Of a DNA stretch of 28,201 nt, positions 16,621-24,261 are shown in pieces. The stretch comes from an uncultured Bacteroidales bacterium (GTDB lineage: Bacteria; Bacteroidota; Bacteroidia; Bacteroidales; Paludibacteraceae), in contig UQNE01000023.1 of the NCBI GenBank assembly GCA_900542355.1, positions 1-28,201 on the forward strand. The letters are read 5' to 3'. Position 1 is the stretch's first letter. Each line of letters starts with the position of its first letter. Made by a program: the position numbers and the translations under genes. The notes under the pieces are model-generated. The model saw nothing but the letters and a program-made list of their open reading frames with translations. It was not told the origin of the DNA and did no database searches.

Positions 16621-17289
16621 ATGAGAATAGCACTGATAGGATACGGCAAGATGGGGCATATCATCGAAGAAGTGGCACGCGAACGCGGACACGAGATAGT
16701 ATGTATCATCGACAAAGATAACCTGCAAGACTTTGATTCTGAGGCATTTGCGAGCGCGGATGTAGCGATAGAGTTTACTACCCCTACTACGGCAGAAGCC
16801 AATGTCCGCCGTGCGTGGAACAAAGGCAAACCTGTGGTATGCGGTACGACGGGCTGGGATGTCGGAAGCCTCTGCGATAAGGAACTCAAGAAAAAGAATG
16901 CGGCATTGGTGTGGTCGAGCAACTACAGTATCGGGGTGAACATCCTCTTTGCACTCAACCAACGATTAGCCGAATTGATCACGTCCGACTACACACCATC
17001 GATTGTGGAGACCCACCATATCCATAAGTTAGACGCCCCCTCCGGCACTGCCAAGACGCTTGCCGAACAGATAGAGACCGTGCGTGGCATCCGCCCCGAG
17101 ATTGAGTCAATACGCGAAGGCGAAGTGCCCGGCATACACACAATCTGTTGGGATAGCGAAGTGGATACGCTCACGCTCTCCCACTCTGCCAAATCGCGCA
17201 AAGGTTTCGCTCTCGGTGCCGTCCTCGCAGCCGAATGGATAATAGGCAAAACAGGTTTCCACACGATGCAGGAGGTACTGTTCGGATAA
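16621..17289 (+). CDS. dapB: 4-hydroxy-tetrahydrodipicolinate reductase
   Basis: Cytosolic enzyme of the diaminopimelate/lysine pathway. It reduces the DapA product with NAD(P)H to tetrahydrodipicolinate, supplying peptidoglycan and lysine. At 222 aa it is shorter than E. coli DapB (273 aa) but normal for the compact Bacteroidetes form. The dinucleotide-binding motif GYGKMG lies at residues 8-13, EFTTP at about 57-61 and CGTTGW after 80. The catalytic signature is ETHHIHKLDAPSGTA (130-144), with His132/His133 and Lys136 binding substrate and Gly142-Thr143 the carboxylate. The adenine-side Asp is in IIDKDN. It is the second gene after DUF1846 and ends at a strong terminator (17309). Confidence 0.95.
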   Translation: MRIALIGYGKMGHIIEEVARERGHEIVCIIDKDNLQDFDSEAFASADVAIEFTTPTTAEANVRRAWNKGKPVVCGTTGWDVGSLCDKELKKKNAALVWSSNYSIGVNILFALNQRLAELITSDYTPSIVETHHIHKLDAPSGTAKTLAEQIETVRGIRPEIESIREGEVPGIHTICWDSEVDTLTLSHSAKSRKGFALGAVLAAEWIIGKTGFHTMQEVLFG

Positions 17290-17308
17290 CCTTAGCGAAC
17301 AATCAGCG

Positions 17309-17349
17309 ATACCCCGATTTTCCTATTGGCAGGAACTCGGGGTATTTTC
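17309..17349 (+). terminator. Intrinsic terminator after dapB
   Basis: Perfect 9-bp stem ATACCCCGA (17309-17317) and TCGGGGTAT (17337-17345), loop of 19 nt, followed by TTTTCATT-type T-rich DNA. It lies 19 bp after the dapB stop. Confidence 0.8.
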
Positions 17350-17460
17350 ATTATGTTCTCCACTCATTTTTAGATGCTAAAGATATTCTATGGTATAGGC
17401 AGAGACGGCTTGGTATTTGTAGGGGGGCGAACAGGAGAAAGATAGGATAAAGAAAATAAA

Positions 17461-17492
17461 TTTGCATATTCAGCGGAAAAAGACTATCTTTG
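17461..17492 (+). promoter_or_regulatory. Promoter of the 7TM-HD phosphodiesterase gene
   Basis: TTTG (17461-17464) and TATCTTTG (17485-17492) with a 20-bp spacer. The transcription start is expected around 17498-17501. An ATG at 17501 would therefore be nearly leaderless, while the ATG at 17519 has a leader of about 20 nt. The 110 bp between the dapB terminator and this promoter show nothing else. Confidence 0.82.
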
Positions 17493-17518
17493 CAGCGTGA
17501 ATGCAATCGGTGCAGACT

Positions 17519-19441
17519 ATGAAAAAGACCAATAGAATACATTTTAAGCCCCTACCATCGCGGGACATATTTAATATACTTGTCTTTGTGGCGTTGGCAA
17601 TGCTTACGGTTTTCTTGTTTCCACGCTATAATACCTCGTTTCGCTACCACTTTGAAGTGGGTAAGCCGTGGGGATACGGACTGATAACCGCCGAATTTGA
17701 TTTCCCTATCTACAAAACTGACCAACAATTAGCCCAGGAGCAGAAACAACTGCTAACCGGTTTTGCGCCTTGTTTTCGATTTATCGATGATGCGCCGCAT
17801 GGTCCGCTGATCTTATCGCTACAAGACATGGAGATGCTGAAACACGACGGCTACACGCGTCTATCGGTGGTGCAAGATCGTGTTTCAAAAGTGTATCCGC
17901 TCTCGGAAGTCTATACCCCGGCTAAAGCGCGTGAACACTTCGGCGAGGCATACAACGACGCACGACCTAACCTATCGCAGGACACGGTCCTCACCCGCAC
18001 TATGCGCGATAAATTGCTCTCTTCGATTGCCCCCACGCAGGGTATCATCCAAACGGGAGAGAAGATTATCGACCGCGGCGAGATAGTAACGGAACAAGAT
18101 TATCAGATACTGCAATCGCTCAAACGAGCCTATGAAGACGAGTCGATCAGTCAGCACCAACGGGTGCTTTCCATCATCGGCGAGGGGATAATGGTTTGCC
18201 TATTTTTGGCATTGTTTATCATCTACTTATATGTATTCCGTCGCCAATATACGCTCAGCACATCCACAATTCTCTTTTTTGCGCTCGACTCGGCTATCGT
18301 TATTATCCTTGCGTGCCTTGCGCTACGCTACACAAGCCTGAGCATCTACCTCATTCCGTTTGCGTGGGTACCGATACTGACGCGTGTATTCTTCGACTCG
18401 CGCACCGGTTTGTTTCTCCATTTTACTACGATTTTGATTGTATCGCTTGTTGTGCCTGCGCCGGTGGAGTTCTTTTTCATACAGATTGCCGTAGGTATGG
18501 TAGCGGTATCGAGCCTGAGCGATATGACTCGCCGTGCCCAGTTGGCACAGACTGCGGGGTGGATATTCCTAACTCAAACAGTAGCCTACACCGCCTTTGC
18601 TTTTGCTTCTTCGGGAGACTACCATGCCATCGACCCGATGATGTATGTCTATTTTCTTGTAAACGCCATGCTGATTATCGGTGCATACGGAATGATCTAC
18701 CTCTTTGAGAAACTCTTCCGTTTTATCTCATCGATTACCTTGGTGGAACTGACCGATATCAACTCCGACTTGCTCCATACGCTGGCAGAGAAAGCACCGG
18801 GTACTTTTCAACACTCGATGCAGGTATCTAACCTCGCCACAGAGGCCGCTAAGGCTATCGGAGCCAATGCGCTCTTGGTGCGTACGGGGGCACTCTATCA
18901 CGACATCGGCAAATTGGCAAATCCGTTCTATTTCACTGAGAATCAGCAAGGCGGACCTAATCCGCTATTGCAGATGTCGCCCATAGAAGCAGCCAAAGTG
19001 GTTATTGCTCATGTGCAGGACGGCGTGGATATAGCCCGCAAGCACCACTTGCCCGAGGCTATCATCAATTTTATTGCCACCCACCACGGCACTTCACTCA
19101 CACGGTATTTCTACAACACTTATGTAAATGCTCACCCCGAGGAAGAAGTAGATAAGTCGCTATTCCAATATCCTGGGCCAAAACCGGCTACCAAAGAGGG
19201 AGCCATTCTGATGATGGCAGATGCTGTAGAAGCGCGCTCACGCAGCCTAAGTACCTTCACCGAGGAGTCGATCTCCGCTGCCGTAGATCAGATGATTGAC
19301 CAGCAAGTGGCGGATGGACAGTTCTCGGAAACGCCACTTTCGTTTAAGGATGTGGAGGATATACGGCGCGTCTTCAAGAATCGACTTATCTCGATCAACC
19401 ACCACCGTATCACCTACCCTACTATCAACAAAAACGCCTGA
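17519..19441 (+). CDS. 7TM-HD family membrane phosphodiesterase (PgpH-like)
   Basis: Inner-membrane protein of 640 aa from the ATG at 17519; an in-frame ATG at 17501 would add six residues but sits at the predicted transcription start. Order of parts: one N-terminal membrane helix (about 18-36), an extracytoplasmic domain (about 40-210, 7TMR-HDED type, with KIIDRGEIVTEQD near its end), seven clustered membrane helices (about 215-400) and a cytoplasmic HD domain (about 425-620). Metal ligands are His432 (HSMQV), His461-Asp462 (HDIGK) and the HH of ATHHGT, with DAVEARSRS following. PgpH proteins hydrolyse cyclic di-AMP; the same role is likely here by homology. The tRNA-dihydrouridine synthase gene follows 69 bp later, possibly in the same transcript. 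Confidence 0.88.
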   Translation: MKKTNRIHFKPLPSRDIFNILVFVALAMLTVFLFPRYNTSFRYHFEVGKPWGYGLITAEFDFPIYKTDQQLAQEQKQLLTGFAPCFRFIDDAPHGPLILSLQDMEMLKHDGYTRLSVVQDRVSKVYPLSEVYTPAKAREHFGEAYNDARPNLSQDTVLTRTMRDKLLSSIAPTQGIIQTGEKIIDRGEIVTEQDYQILQSLKRAYEDESISQHQRVLSIIGEGIMVCLFLALFIIYLYVFRRQYTLSTSTILFFALDSAIVIILACLALRYTSLSIYLIPFAWVPILTRVFFDSRTGLFLHFTTILIVSLVVPAPVEFFFIQIAVGMVAVSSLSDMTRRAQLAQTAGWIFLTQTVAYTAFAFASSGDYHAIDPMMYVYFLVNAMLIIGAYGMIYLFEKLFRFISSITLVELTDINSDLLHTLAEKAPGTFQHSMQVSNLATEAAKAIGANALLVRTGALYHDIGKLANPFYFTENQQGGPNPLLQMSPIEAAKVVIAHVQDGVDIARKHHLPEAIINFIATHHGTSLTRYFYNTYVNAHPEEEVDKSLFQYPGPKPATKEGAILMMADAVEARSRSLSTFTEESISAAVDQMIDQQVADGQFSETPLSFKDVEDIRRVFKNRLISINHHRITYPTINKNA

Positions 19442-19510
19442 TTGTCAGAAAAATAGAAACTATATTCGTGTTGCTATCTGAGCGTACAACTTACTAATTC
19501 CCGATTGCCC

Positions 19511-20500
19511 ATGCAACTATATCTTGCGCCGATGGAAGATGTTACTGACCCCGCTTTTCGCTTGCTCTGCAAGCGTTTTGGTGCGGATAGGGTCTATACC
19601 GAGTTTGTCAATGCCGATGCACTCGTGCGCGATGTGGCTTCTACTACACGCAAATTGCAGATTAGCGACGCAGAACGCCCCGTAGCGATACAGATTTACG
19701 GACGCGAGCCGGAGGCGATGGCAGACGCGGCACGCATAGTGGAGCAGGCAAAACCCGATTTCATCGACATTAACTTCGGTTGTCCCGTGAAAAAAGTGGC
19801 AGGCAAGGGGGCAGGCGCAGGCTTGCTACAGGATGTACCTAAGTTGCTGGCTATCACCCGAGCAGTGGTGAACGCCGTGCATACCCCCGTAACCGTTAAG
19901 ACGCGTCTCGGCTGGGACGATGAACACCGTATCATCGTTGATCTGGCAGAGGCGTTACAGGACTGCGGTATTGCCGAATTGGCTATCCACGGGCGCACAC
20001 GCAGCCAAATGTATAGAGGTGATGCCGATTGGACGCTCATCGGTGAGGTGAAGAACAACCCGCGAATGCACATCCCTATTATCGGGAACGGAGATGTTAC
20101 CACTCCGGAGCGTGCTCGCGAATGCTTTGAGCGATACGGGGTGGACGCCATTATGATCGGGCGTGCCACTTTCGGATGCCCATGGATATTCGAGGATATG
20201 AAACACTACCTACGCACCGGTGAACTGCTGCCCAAACGCGATATGAGATGGTGTGTGGAGATACTGAAAGAGCATGTGTTGCGGTCTATCGATTGGATAG
20301 GCGATGAGCGCAAGGGGATAGTACATAGCAGGCGACATTTTGCAGCCTCGCCCGTATTCAAAGGGCTACCCGATTTTAAGCAGACGCGCATCGCGTTGCT
20401 CCGTGCAGAGACACGAGAAGAGGTCTTCCGCATTATGGACGAAATAGTAGAAGTGTACGGTGGAATGGAATGGAGAGCAAGAAAGTGTCGCTTGCGGTAG
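19511..20500 (+). CDS. dus: tRNA-dihydrouridine synthase (DusB-type)
   Basis: FMN-dependent enzyme that reduces uridine to dihydrouridine in the tRNA D-loop. It is 329 aa from the ATG at 19511; a TTG two codons upstream is less likely. It begins with the FMN-barrel signature LAPMEDVTDPAFR (residues 4-16). It then shows AIQIYGREPE, INFGCPVKKVAGKGAGA with the catalytic Cys91, VKTRLGWDD, IHGRTRSQMYRGDADW and IPIIGNGDV...MIGRATFGCPWIF, all typical of DusB. The C-terminal helical domain runs to about residue 315 (RIMDEIVEVYG). The last dozen residues (GGMEWRARKCRLR) are atypical and are read out of frame with a beta-barrel remnant that starts at 20470. The original 3' end may thus have been replaced by a recombination or deletion event. 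Confidence 0.92.
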   Translation: MQLYLAPMEDVTDPAFRLLCKRFGADRVYTEFVNADALVRDVASTTRKLQISDAERPVAIQIYGREPEAMADAARIVEQAKPDFIDINFGCPVKKVAGKGAGAGLLQDVPKLLAITRAVVNAVHTPVTVKTRLGWDDEHRIIVDLAEALQDCGIAELAIHGRTRSQMYRGDADWTLIGEVKNNPRMHIPIIGNGDVTTPERARECFERYGVDAIMIGRATFGCPWIFEDMKHYLRTGELLPKRDMRWCVEILKEHVLRSIDWIGDERKGIVHSRRHFAASPVFKGLPDFKQTRIALLRAETREEVFRIMDEIVEVYGGMEWRARKCRLR

Positions 20501-20556
20501 ATGCTAACATAGGCGTGATGATTCCGCTCAGCAAATAGTTGGACTTGATGTAAGGT
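20470..20556 (+). pseudogene. Remnant of an outer-membrane beta-barrel gene with two in-frame stops
   Basis: In the same frame as the truncated surface protein that begins at 20557, the DNA reads MESKKVSLAVDANIGVMIPLSK, then stop (TAG 20536), LDLM, stop (TAA 20551), then GMSITRTTIASLS. This resembles the barrel-strand text IGVQIPLTERLDLRVNALCKY of the frameshifted outer-membrane protein downstream (21168-22194). The first stop needs only C-to-T to have been Gln. It overlaps the last 31 bp of dus, so it must be a leftover of a rearrangement. Inference from a short match; moderate confidence. Confidence 0.45.
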
Positions 20557-21186
20557 ATGAGCATAACGAGAACCACCATCGCCTCGCTCTCTGACCCCAC
20601 CTGCGATAGTATCGTCTTTACCTATCGTGTGCGCAGAACGGGCAAACCAATGGTGGATTCGGTGTCGGTAGGTGTATGCGAGAACGAGTTGCCATATTTG
20701 TGGCCCTACATGCCCGCAGCACCTATCAGCGAAACGGGTATCTACCAATTCACCGTAACCGGGGAGCAAGGTTGCGACTCGATACTACACATACTGTATC
20801 TGCAAGTGAATCCGGCGGTGGTACAGTACAAGAAATGGGCGGATGTGGTCTTTATCCCCGACTCGGCAGGGCGGTACACCGCCTACCAGTGGTACCACGA
20901 TGCACAACCTATCTCGGGCGCAACGGAGCAGTTCTACCACGCCCCCACCAGACTGAGCGGGCAATACCACTGCGTAATGCAGACCCAAGCGGGTACGACG
21001 GAGCAGTCCTGCCCCGAAGACTTTGGCGATATTCGCCGTTCGGCAGACGACAACCCTGGGCAACAGCCTGAGCGGCAGATAGTTGCACGGCGCACGATGT
21101 GGATCAGTCCGGTCTTTCGTGTAGAGATAACCACCTATTCCGCTAACACTATTCAAGCCGAGAAACAATGCGTAATTCAACACTGA
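20557..21186 (+). CDS. N-terminally truncated T9SS-type surface protein fragment
   Basis: Open frame of 209 aa with no signal peptide and no promoter. It looks like the C-terminal end of a large repetitive Bacteroidales surface protein. It opens with the end of one repeat (DPTCDSIVFTYRV). A full repeat follows, with VGVCENELPYLW and ETGIYQFTVTGEQGCDSILHILYLQVNP, the GCDSI...L.V pattern of such proteins. Next is an Ig/PKD-like end domain (KKWADVVFIPDSAGRYTAYQWYHDAQPISGATEQFYH ... LSGQYHCVMQTQAG). The ATG at 20557 is simply the first after an in-frame TAA, so it is probably not a native start. The end overlaps the next reading frame by 19 nt, as expected for a native partner pair. Most likely non-functional because it cannot be exported. 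Confidence 0.6.
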   Translation: MSITRTTIASLSDPTCDSIVFTYRVRRTGKPMVDSVSVGVCENELPYLWPYMPAAPISETGIYQFTVTGEQGCDSILHILYLQVNPAVVQYKKWADVVFIPDSAGRYTAYQWYHDAQPISGATEQFYHAPTRLSGQYHCVMQTQAGTTEQSCPEDFGDIRRSADDNPGQQPERQIVARRTMWISPVFRVEITTYSANTIQAEKQCVIQH

Positions 21187-22194
21187 CCCATACTTTGCGC
21201 CTTGTCGTTCCGCTCGCCTGTATAGCAATGACGCTACCTTTGCGGGCACAGCGGCGCGGACTATACAACACACGACAGAACAGCGGGCGAAACCTATCAT
21301 TCGACGCTTCGATAGGCGCAGGCTATTCGCAATTAGAATACCAAACTAATGACCCAACCGCCTCAACGACAGGCGATTACGGACTGAATGCGCACTTAAG
21401 TGTCAACTACTTCTTCACCACCTATTTCGGCATAGGGATAGGCGCAGACTTCACCCGCTACGGGCAGTCGCTGTCGCTCAAAGATAAGCCGCTGATATGG
21501 CAGGGAGTAACTGACACCGATGCAGACGAGATGGTGTACGGCGAGCAGTACGACCACACCTTATATATATATAGTTGGAAAGAACGGCAGCAACAACTCT
21601 ACCTTGCGCCGCAGGTAATGCTACTGTCGGTGATCCCCATCGGACAAGTGGGTCTGACTATCGAGGCAGGTGTGGAGTACGCTTTTTGCCTGCAATCGTC
21701 GTACTGCGGTGCGGGCGACATAGAGCATACGGGGTACTATCCGAAATGGGGTCTGACGCTGTACGACGTGGCAGCACACGGGTTCTACCGCACCACCGAT
21801 TTTGCACCCAATGGGCTGCTCGAGGAGCAGTTTTCCAACCGCCAACAACTCGCTATTGTGGGCAAAATAGGGGTGCAGATTCCACTCACCGAACGCCTTG
21901 ACCTGCGCGTGAATGCGCTGTGCAAATATTGCGGTGTATGTATCGCCCAACACGAGCAATACGGCAGGCGGCGAGGCGCGATTGGGAATGGATGCCGGCT
22001 TCCACGAGAACCGACAGCCGATTGCCGAGGGGGAGCGCGACCCGCACTATTTTATCCCCGAATATACCTCGCTGACCACCACCGAAGTAGCCCAAGGCAC
22101 TTATCACCCATTGCTGGTAGGCTTGGAGGTAGGTATCCGATATCGTATTCCGATGGGCAGCACGCACCCATGCCGCTGTCTGACCGATTTCTAA
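21168..22194 (+). pseudogene. Outer-membrane beta-barrel protein gene broken by a frameshift
   Basis: Starts with a signal peptide (LRLVVPLACIAMTLPLRAQ, about residues 10-28). It then shows alternating barrel strands (LSFDASIGAGYSQLEYQ, LSVNYFFTTYFGIGIGADFTRYG, QLYLAPQVMLLSVIPIGQVGLTIEAGVEYAF, IGVQIPLTERLDLRVNAL). Near 21915-21945 the coding signal moves by one base to the +1 frame, continuing VYVSPNTSNTAGGEARLGMDAGFH ... YHPLLVGLEVGIRYRIPMG and ending in Phe at the TAA at 22192-22194, 9 bp before the CotH start. Staying in the original frame gives Arg/His-rich nonsense running into the CotH gene to 22364. Reconstructed, the protein would be about 340 aa. It could be a real mutation, a phase-variable site or an assembly error; there is no long homopolymer at the junction. 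Confidence 0.75.
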
Positions 22195-22203
22195 ACTCGA
22201 ACT

Positions 22204-24081
22204 ATGAAACACTATCTATTTGCTTTGCTACTCATCGGCAGCACCACAGTCTATGCAGCCGACCCTTTGCTAACCGGCACCCCTATCGGCAGTTCGCCGT
22301 CGGTGGACTACAACAACGGTGCCTCTGCCAGCACAACCGCCAATCTTCCGAAAGACGCTTTTGACGGTAATTTGGAAACTTTTTATGCATCGTACGAACG
22401 CTCCTATACATGGGTAGGACTGGACTTAGGTACGCCCCATGTCATCACGCGCGTCGGCTGGTCGCCCCGCAATGACGGAGTAGGTTCACAGCGTGTACAG
22501 TTAGGCGTCTTTGAGGGGGCTAACTTGCCCGATTTCTCGGACGCACTACCTATCTATCTAATTGATCAACAGGGCGTTATCGGCAAGATGAGTTATACCG
22601 ACACCCAACAAAGCAAAGGCTTCCGCTACGTGCGCTATGTAGGGCCGAACAACGCACGGTGCAACATAGCCGAACTGGCTTTCTACGGACACAAGGGAGA
22701 AGGCGACAACTCGCACCTCTATCGCCCCACCGACCTACCGCTGGTGGTCATACACACGCAAGACGCCGTGGAGCCCGCAGACAAGGTGAACAACATCGTC
22801 AGCATAGTGAGCATAGTAGGCGATGATGGTTCGTTGCTCACCGACTCCGCCACCACCCGCCTACGCGGAAACGCCTCGATGCAGTTCCCCAAGAAACCCT
22901 ATCGAATCAAGTTTGCGCACAAGCAACGACCGCTCAATGCCGCTGCCAAAGCCAAGAAATGGACACTCATCAACAACTACGGCGACAAGACGCTCATGCG
23001 CAATATCGTGGCATTTCATCTGAGCGAGATTGTGGGTATGCCCTACACGCCTTTCTGCCGTGCAGTGGACGTGATGCTCAACGGCGAATACAAAGGTTGC
23101 TACCAACTATGCGACCAAGTGGAGATCGGCAAAGGGCGTATCAACATCAAAGAGATGGAACCTACTGATACACAAGGCGATGCGCTCACGGGCGGGTATT
23201 TCTGGGAGATTGATGCCTACGCCTACGAGGAACAGAGTTGGTTCAACTCTAACCACGGCAACCCCGTTACCATCAAATCGCCTGACGAGGAAGACATCAC
23301 CGTCGAGCAGAGCAACTATCTGCGCAACTACTTCAACTCGATGGAGGCGGATGTGTATGGTACGCAATACCAAGACCCCACCAACGGTTGGCGACGATTG
23401 CTCGACGAACAGACCTTTCTCAAGCACTTCTTGGTAGGCGAGATGTCGGGCAATACCGACACCTATTGGAGCGTTTATCAGTACAAACAGCGTGGCAACG
23501 ACACCATTTTTACGGGGCCTGTATGGGATTTCGACCTCGCTTTTGACAACGACAACCGCACCTACCCCGTAAACAACAAGAGGGACTTTATCTATCGCAG
23601 CGGCGGTTCGCACGCAGGCGATATGCAACGCTTTGTAGATCGTATTGTCATCAGCGACCCACAGACGCTGACCACCCTACGCGAGATATGGGATAAGGCA
23701 CGGCATAACGGACTGAGCGACAGCGAGTTGAACCAATACATCGACAGTATAGCGCAAGCGTTGAACGAGTCGCAACGGCTCAATTTTATGCGTTGGGACA
23801 TTCTCGGTCAGTGGGTGCACCAGAACCCACAGGTAGCCGGTTCGTACACAGGCGAAGTAGGCGTACTGAAGAACTTTGTCAGCAAGCGTGTGGCATGGTT
23901 GGACAACCGATTGGGCTACACCTACACTGCCCTACCCGCTACTACCGACAACGCAGACACTCTATACAAAGTATGGAACATAGCGGGTCAGATGGTGTAC
24001 CAAGGCACGCAGATGCCTGCCCTACCCCACGGACTCTACCTGGTACAGCACAACGGGCAAACTTACAAAGTGCTGAAATAG
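22204..24081 (+). CDS. CotH kinase family secreted protein with discoidin-like N-terminus
   Basis: A 625-aa exported protein. Signal peptide, residues 1-19 (YLFALLLIGSTTVYA). A discoidin (F5/8 type C)-like beta-sandwich, about 25-165 (AFDGNLETFYASYERSYTWVGLDLG ... FRYVRYVGPNNARCNIAELAFYG). CotH kinase-like domain, about 180-590: RLRGNASMQFPKKPYRIKF as the glycine-rich/Lys region, WTLINNYGDKTLMRN, GNTD at 416-419 and WDFD at 441-444 as likely metal/catalytic acids. The end (VWNIAGQMVYQGTQMPALPHGLYLV ... YKVLK) resembles the last part of T9SS type A C-terminal domains. Spore CotH phosphorylates Ser in coat proteins; the target of the non-spore, surface forms is unknown. No promoter is visible directly upstream, so it is probably expressed with the decayed barrel locus before it. 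Confidence 0.85.
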   Translation: MKHYLFALLLIGSTTVYAADPLLTGTPIGSSPSVDYNNGASASTTANLPKDAFDGNLETFYASYERSYTWVGLDLGTPHVITRVGWSPRNDGVGSQRVQLGVFEGANLPDFSDALPIYLIDQQGVIGKMSYTDTQQSKGFRYVRYVGPNNARCNIAELAFYGHKGEGDNSHLYRPTDLPLVVIHTQDAVEPADKVNNIVSIVSIVGDDGSLLTDSATTRLRGNASMQFPKKPYRIKFAHKQRPLNAAAKAKKWTLINNYGDKTLMRNIVAFHLSEIVGMPYTPFCRAVDVMLNGEYKGCYQLCDQVEIGKGRINIKEMEPTDTQGDALTGGYFWEIDAYAYEEQSWFNSNHGNPVTIKSPDEEDITVEQSNYLRNYFNSMEADVYGTQYQDPTNGWRRLLDEQTFLKHFLVGEMSGNTDTYWSVYQYKQRGNDTIFTGPVWDFDLAFDNDNRTYPVNNKRDFIYRSGGSHAGDMQRFVDRIVISDPQTLTTLREIWDKARHNGLSDSELNQYIDSIAQALNESQRLNFMRWDILGQWVHQNPQVAGSYTGEVGVLKNFVSKRVAWLDNRLGYTYTALPATTDNADTLYKVWNIAGQMVYQGTQMPALPHGLYLVQHNGQTYKVLK

Positions 24082-24154
24082 GTCAGTCAAGCGAGGGCAG
24101 AGAGAGCAGGAATAGTATTTTGTACGCATAAGAGTAGAGAAAACTGCACAAAAT

Positions 24155-24185
24155 TTTGATATTTCAAAAATTGTTTGTAACTTTG
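24155..24185 (+). promoter_or_regulatory. Promoter of the PpiD/SurA-like chaperone gene
   Basis: TTTG (24155-24158) and TAACTTTG (24178-24185), spacer 19 bp. The expected leader is about 70 nt to the ATG at 24262. The 70 bp between the CotH stop and this promoter show no clear terminator. Confidence 0.8.
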
Positions 24186-24261
24186 CACCCTGCTTTGTAG
24201 TGTGTACGCACCATAGCAAAGCACAGACAATATACGGAAATATAAAAACACAAAAGATATT

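Noticed and set aside
19505..19510. TTG start for the tRNA-dihydrouridine synthase two codons upstream
   Set aside because: The ATG at 19511 begins right at the conserved N-terminal LAPMEDVTDPAF region and is the stronger start codon.
20450..20610. Minus-strand frame reading like a membrane segment (MVVLVMLIPYIKSNYLL...)
   Set aside because: Only about 50 codons, antisense to dus and the barrel remnant, closed by stops on both sides; the plus-strand barrel reading explains the hydrophobic pattern better.
22195..22364. Extension of the barrel gene's original frame to 22364
   Set aside because: It becomes Arg/His/Ser-rich and overlaps the CotH gene's signal peptide; this is out-of-frame readthrough after the frameshift.
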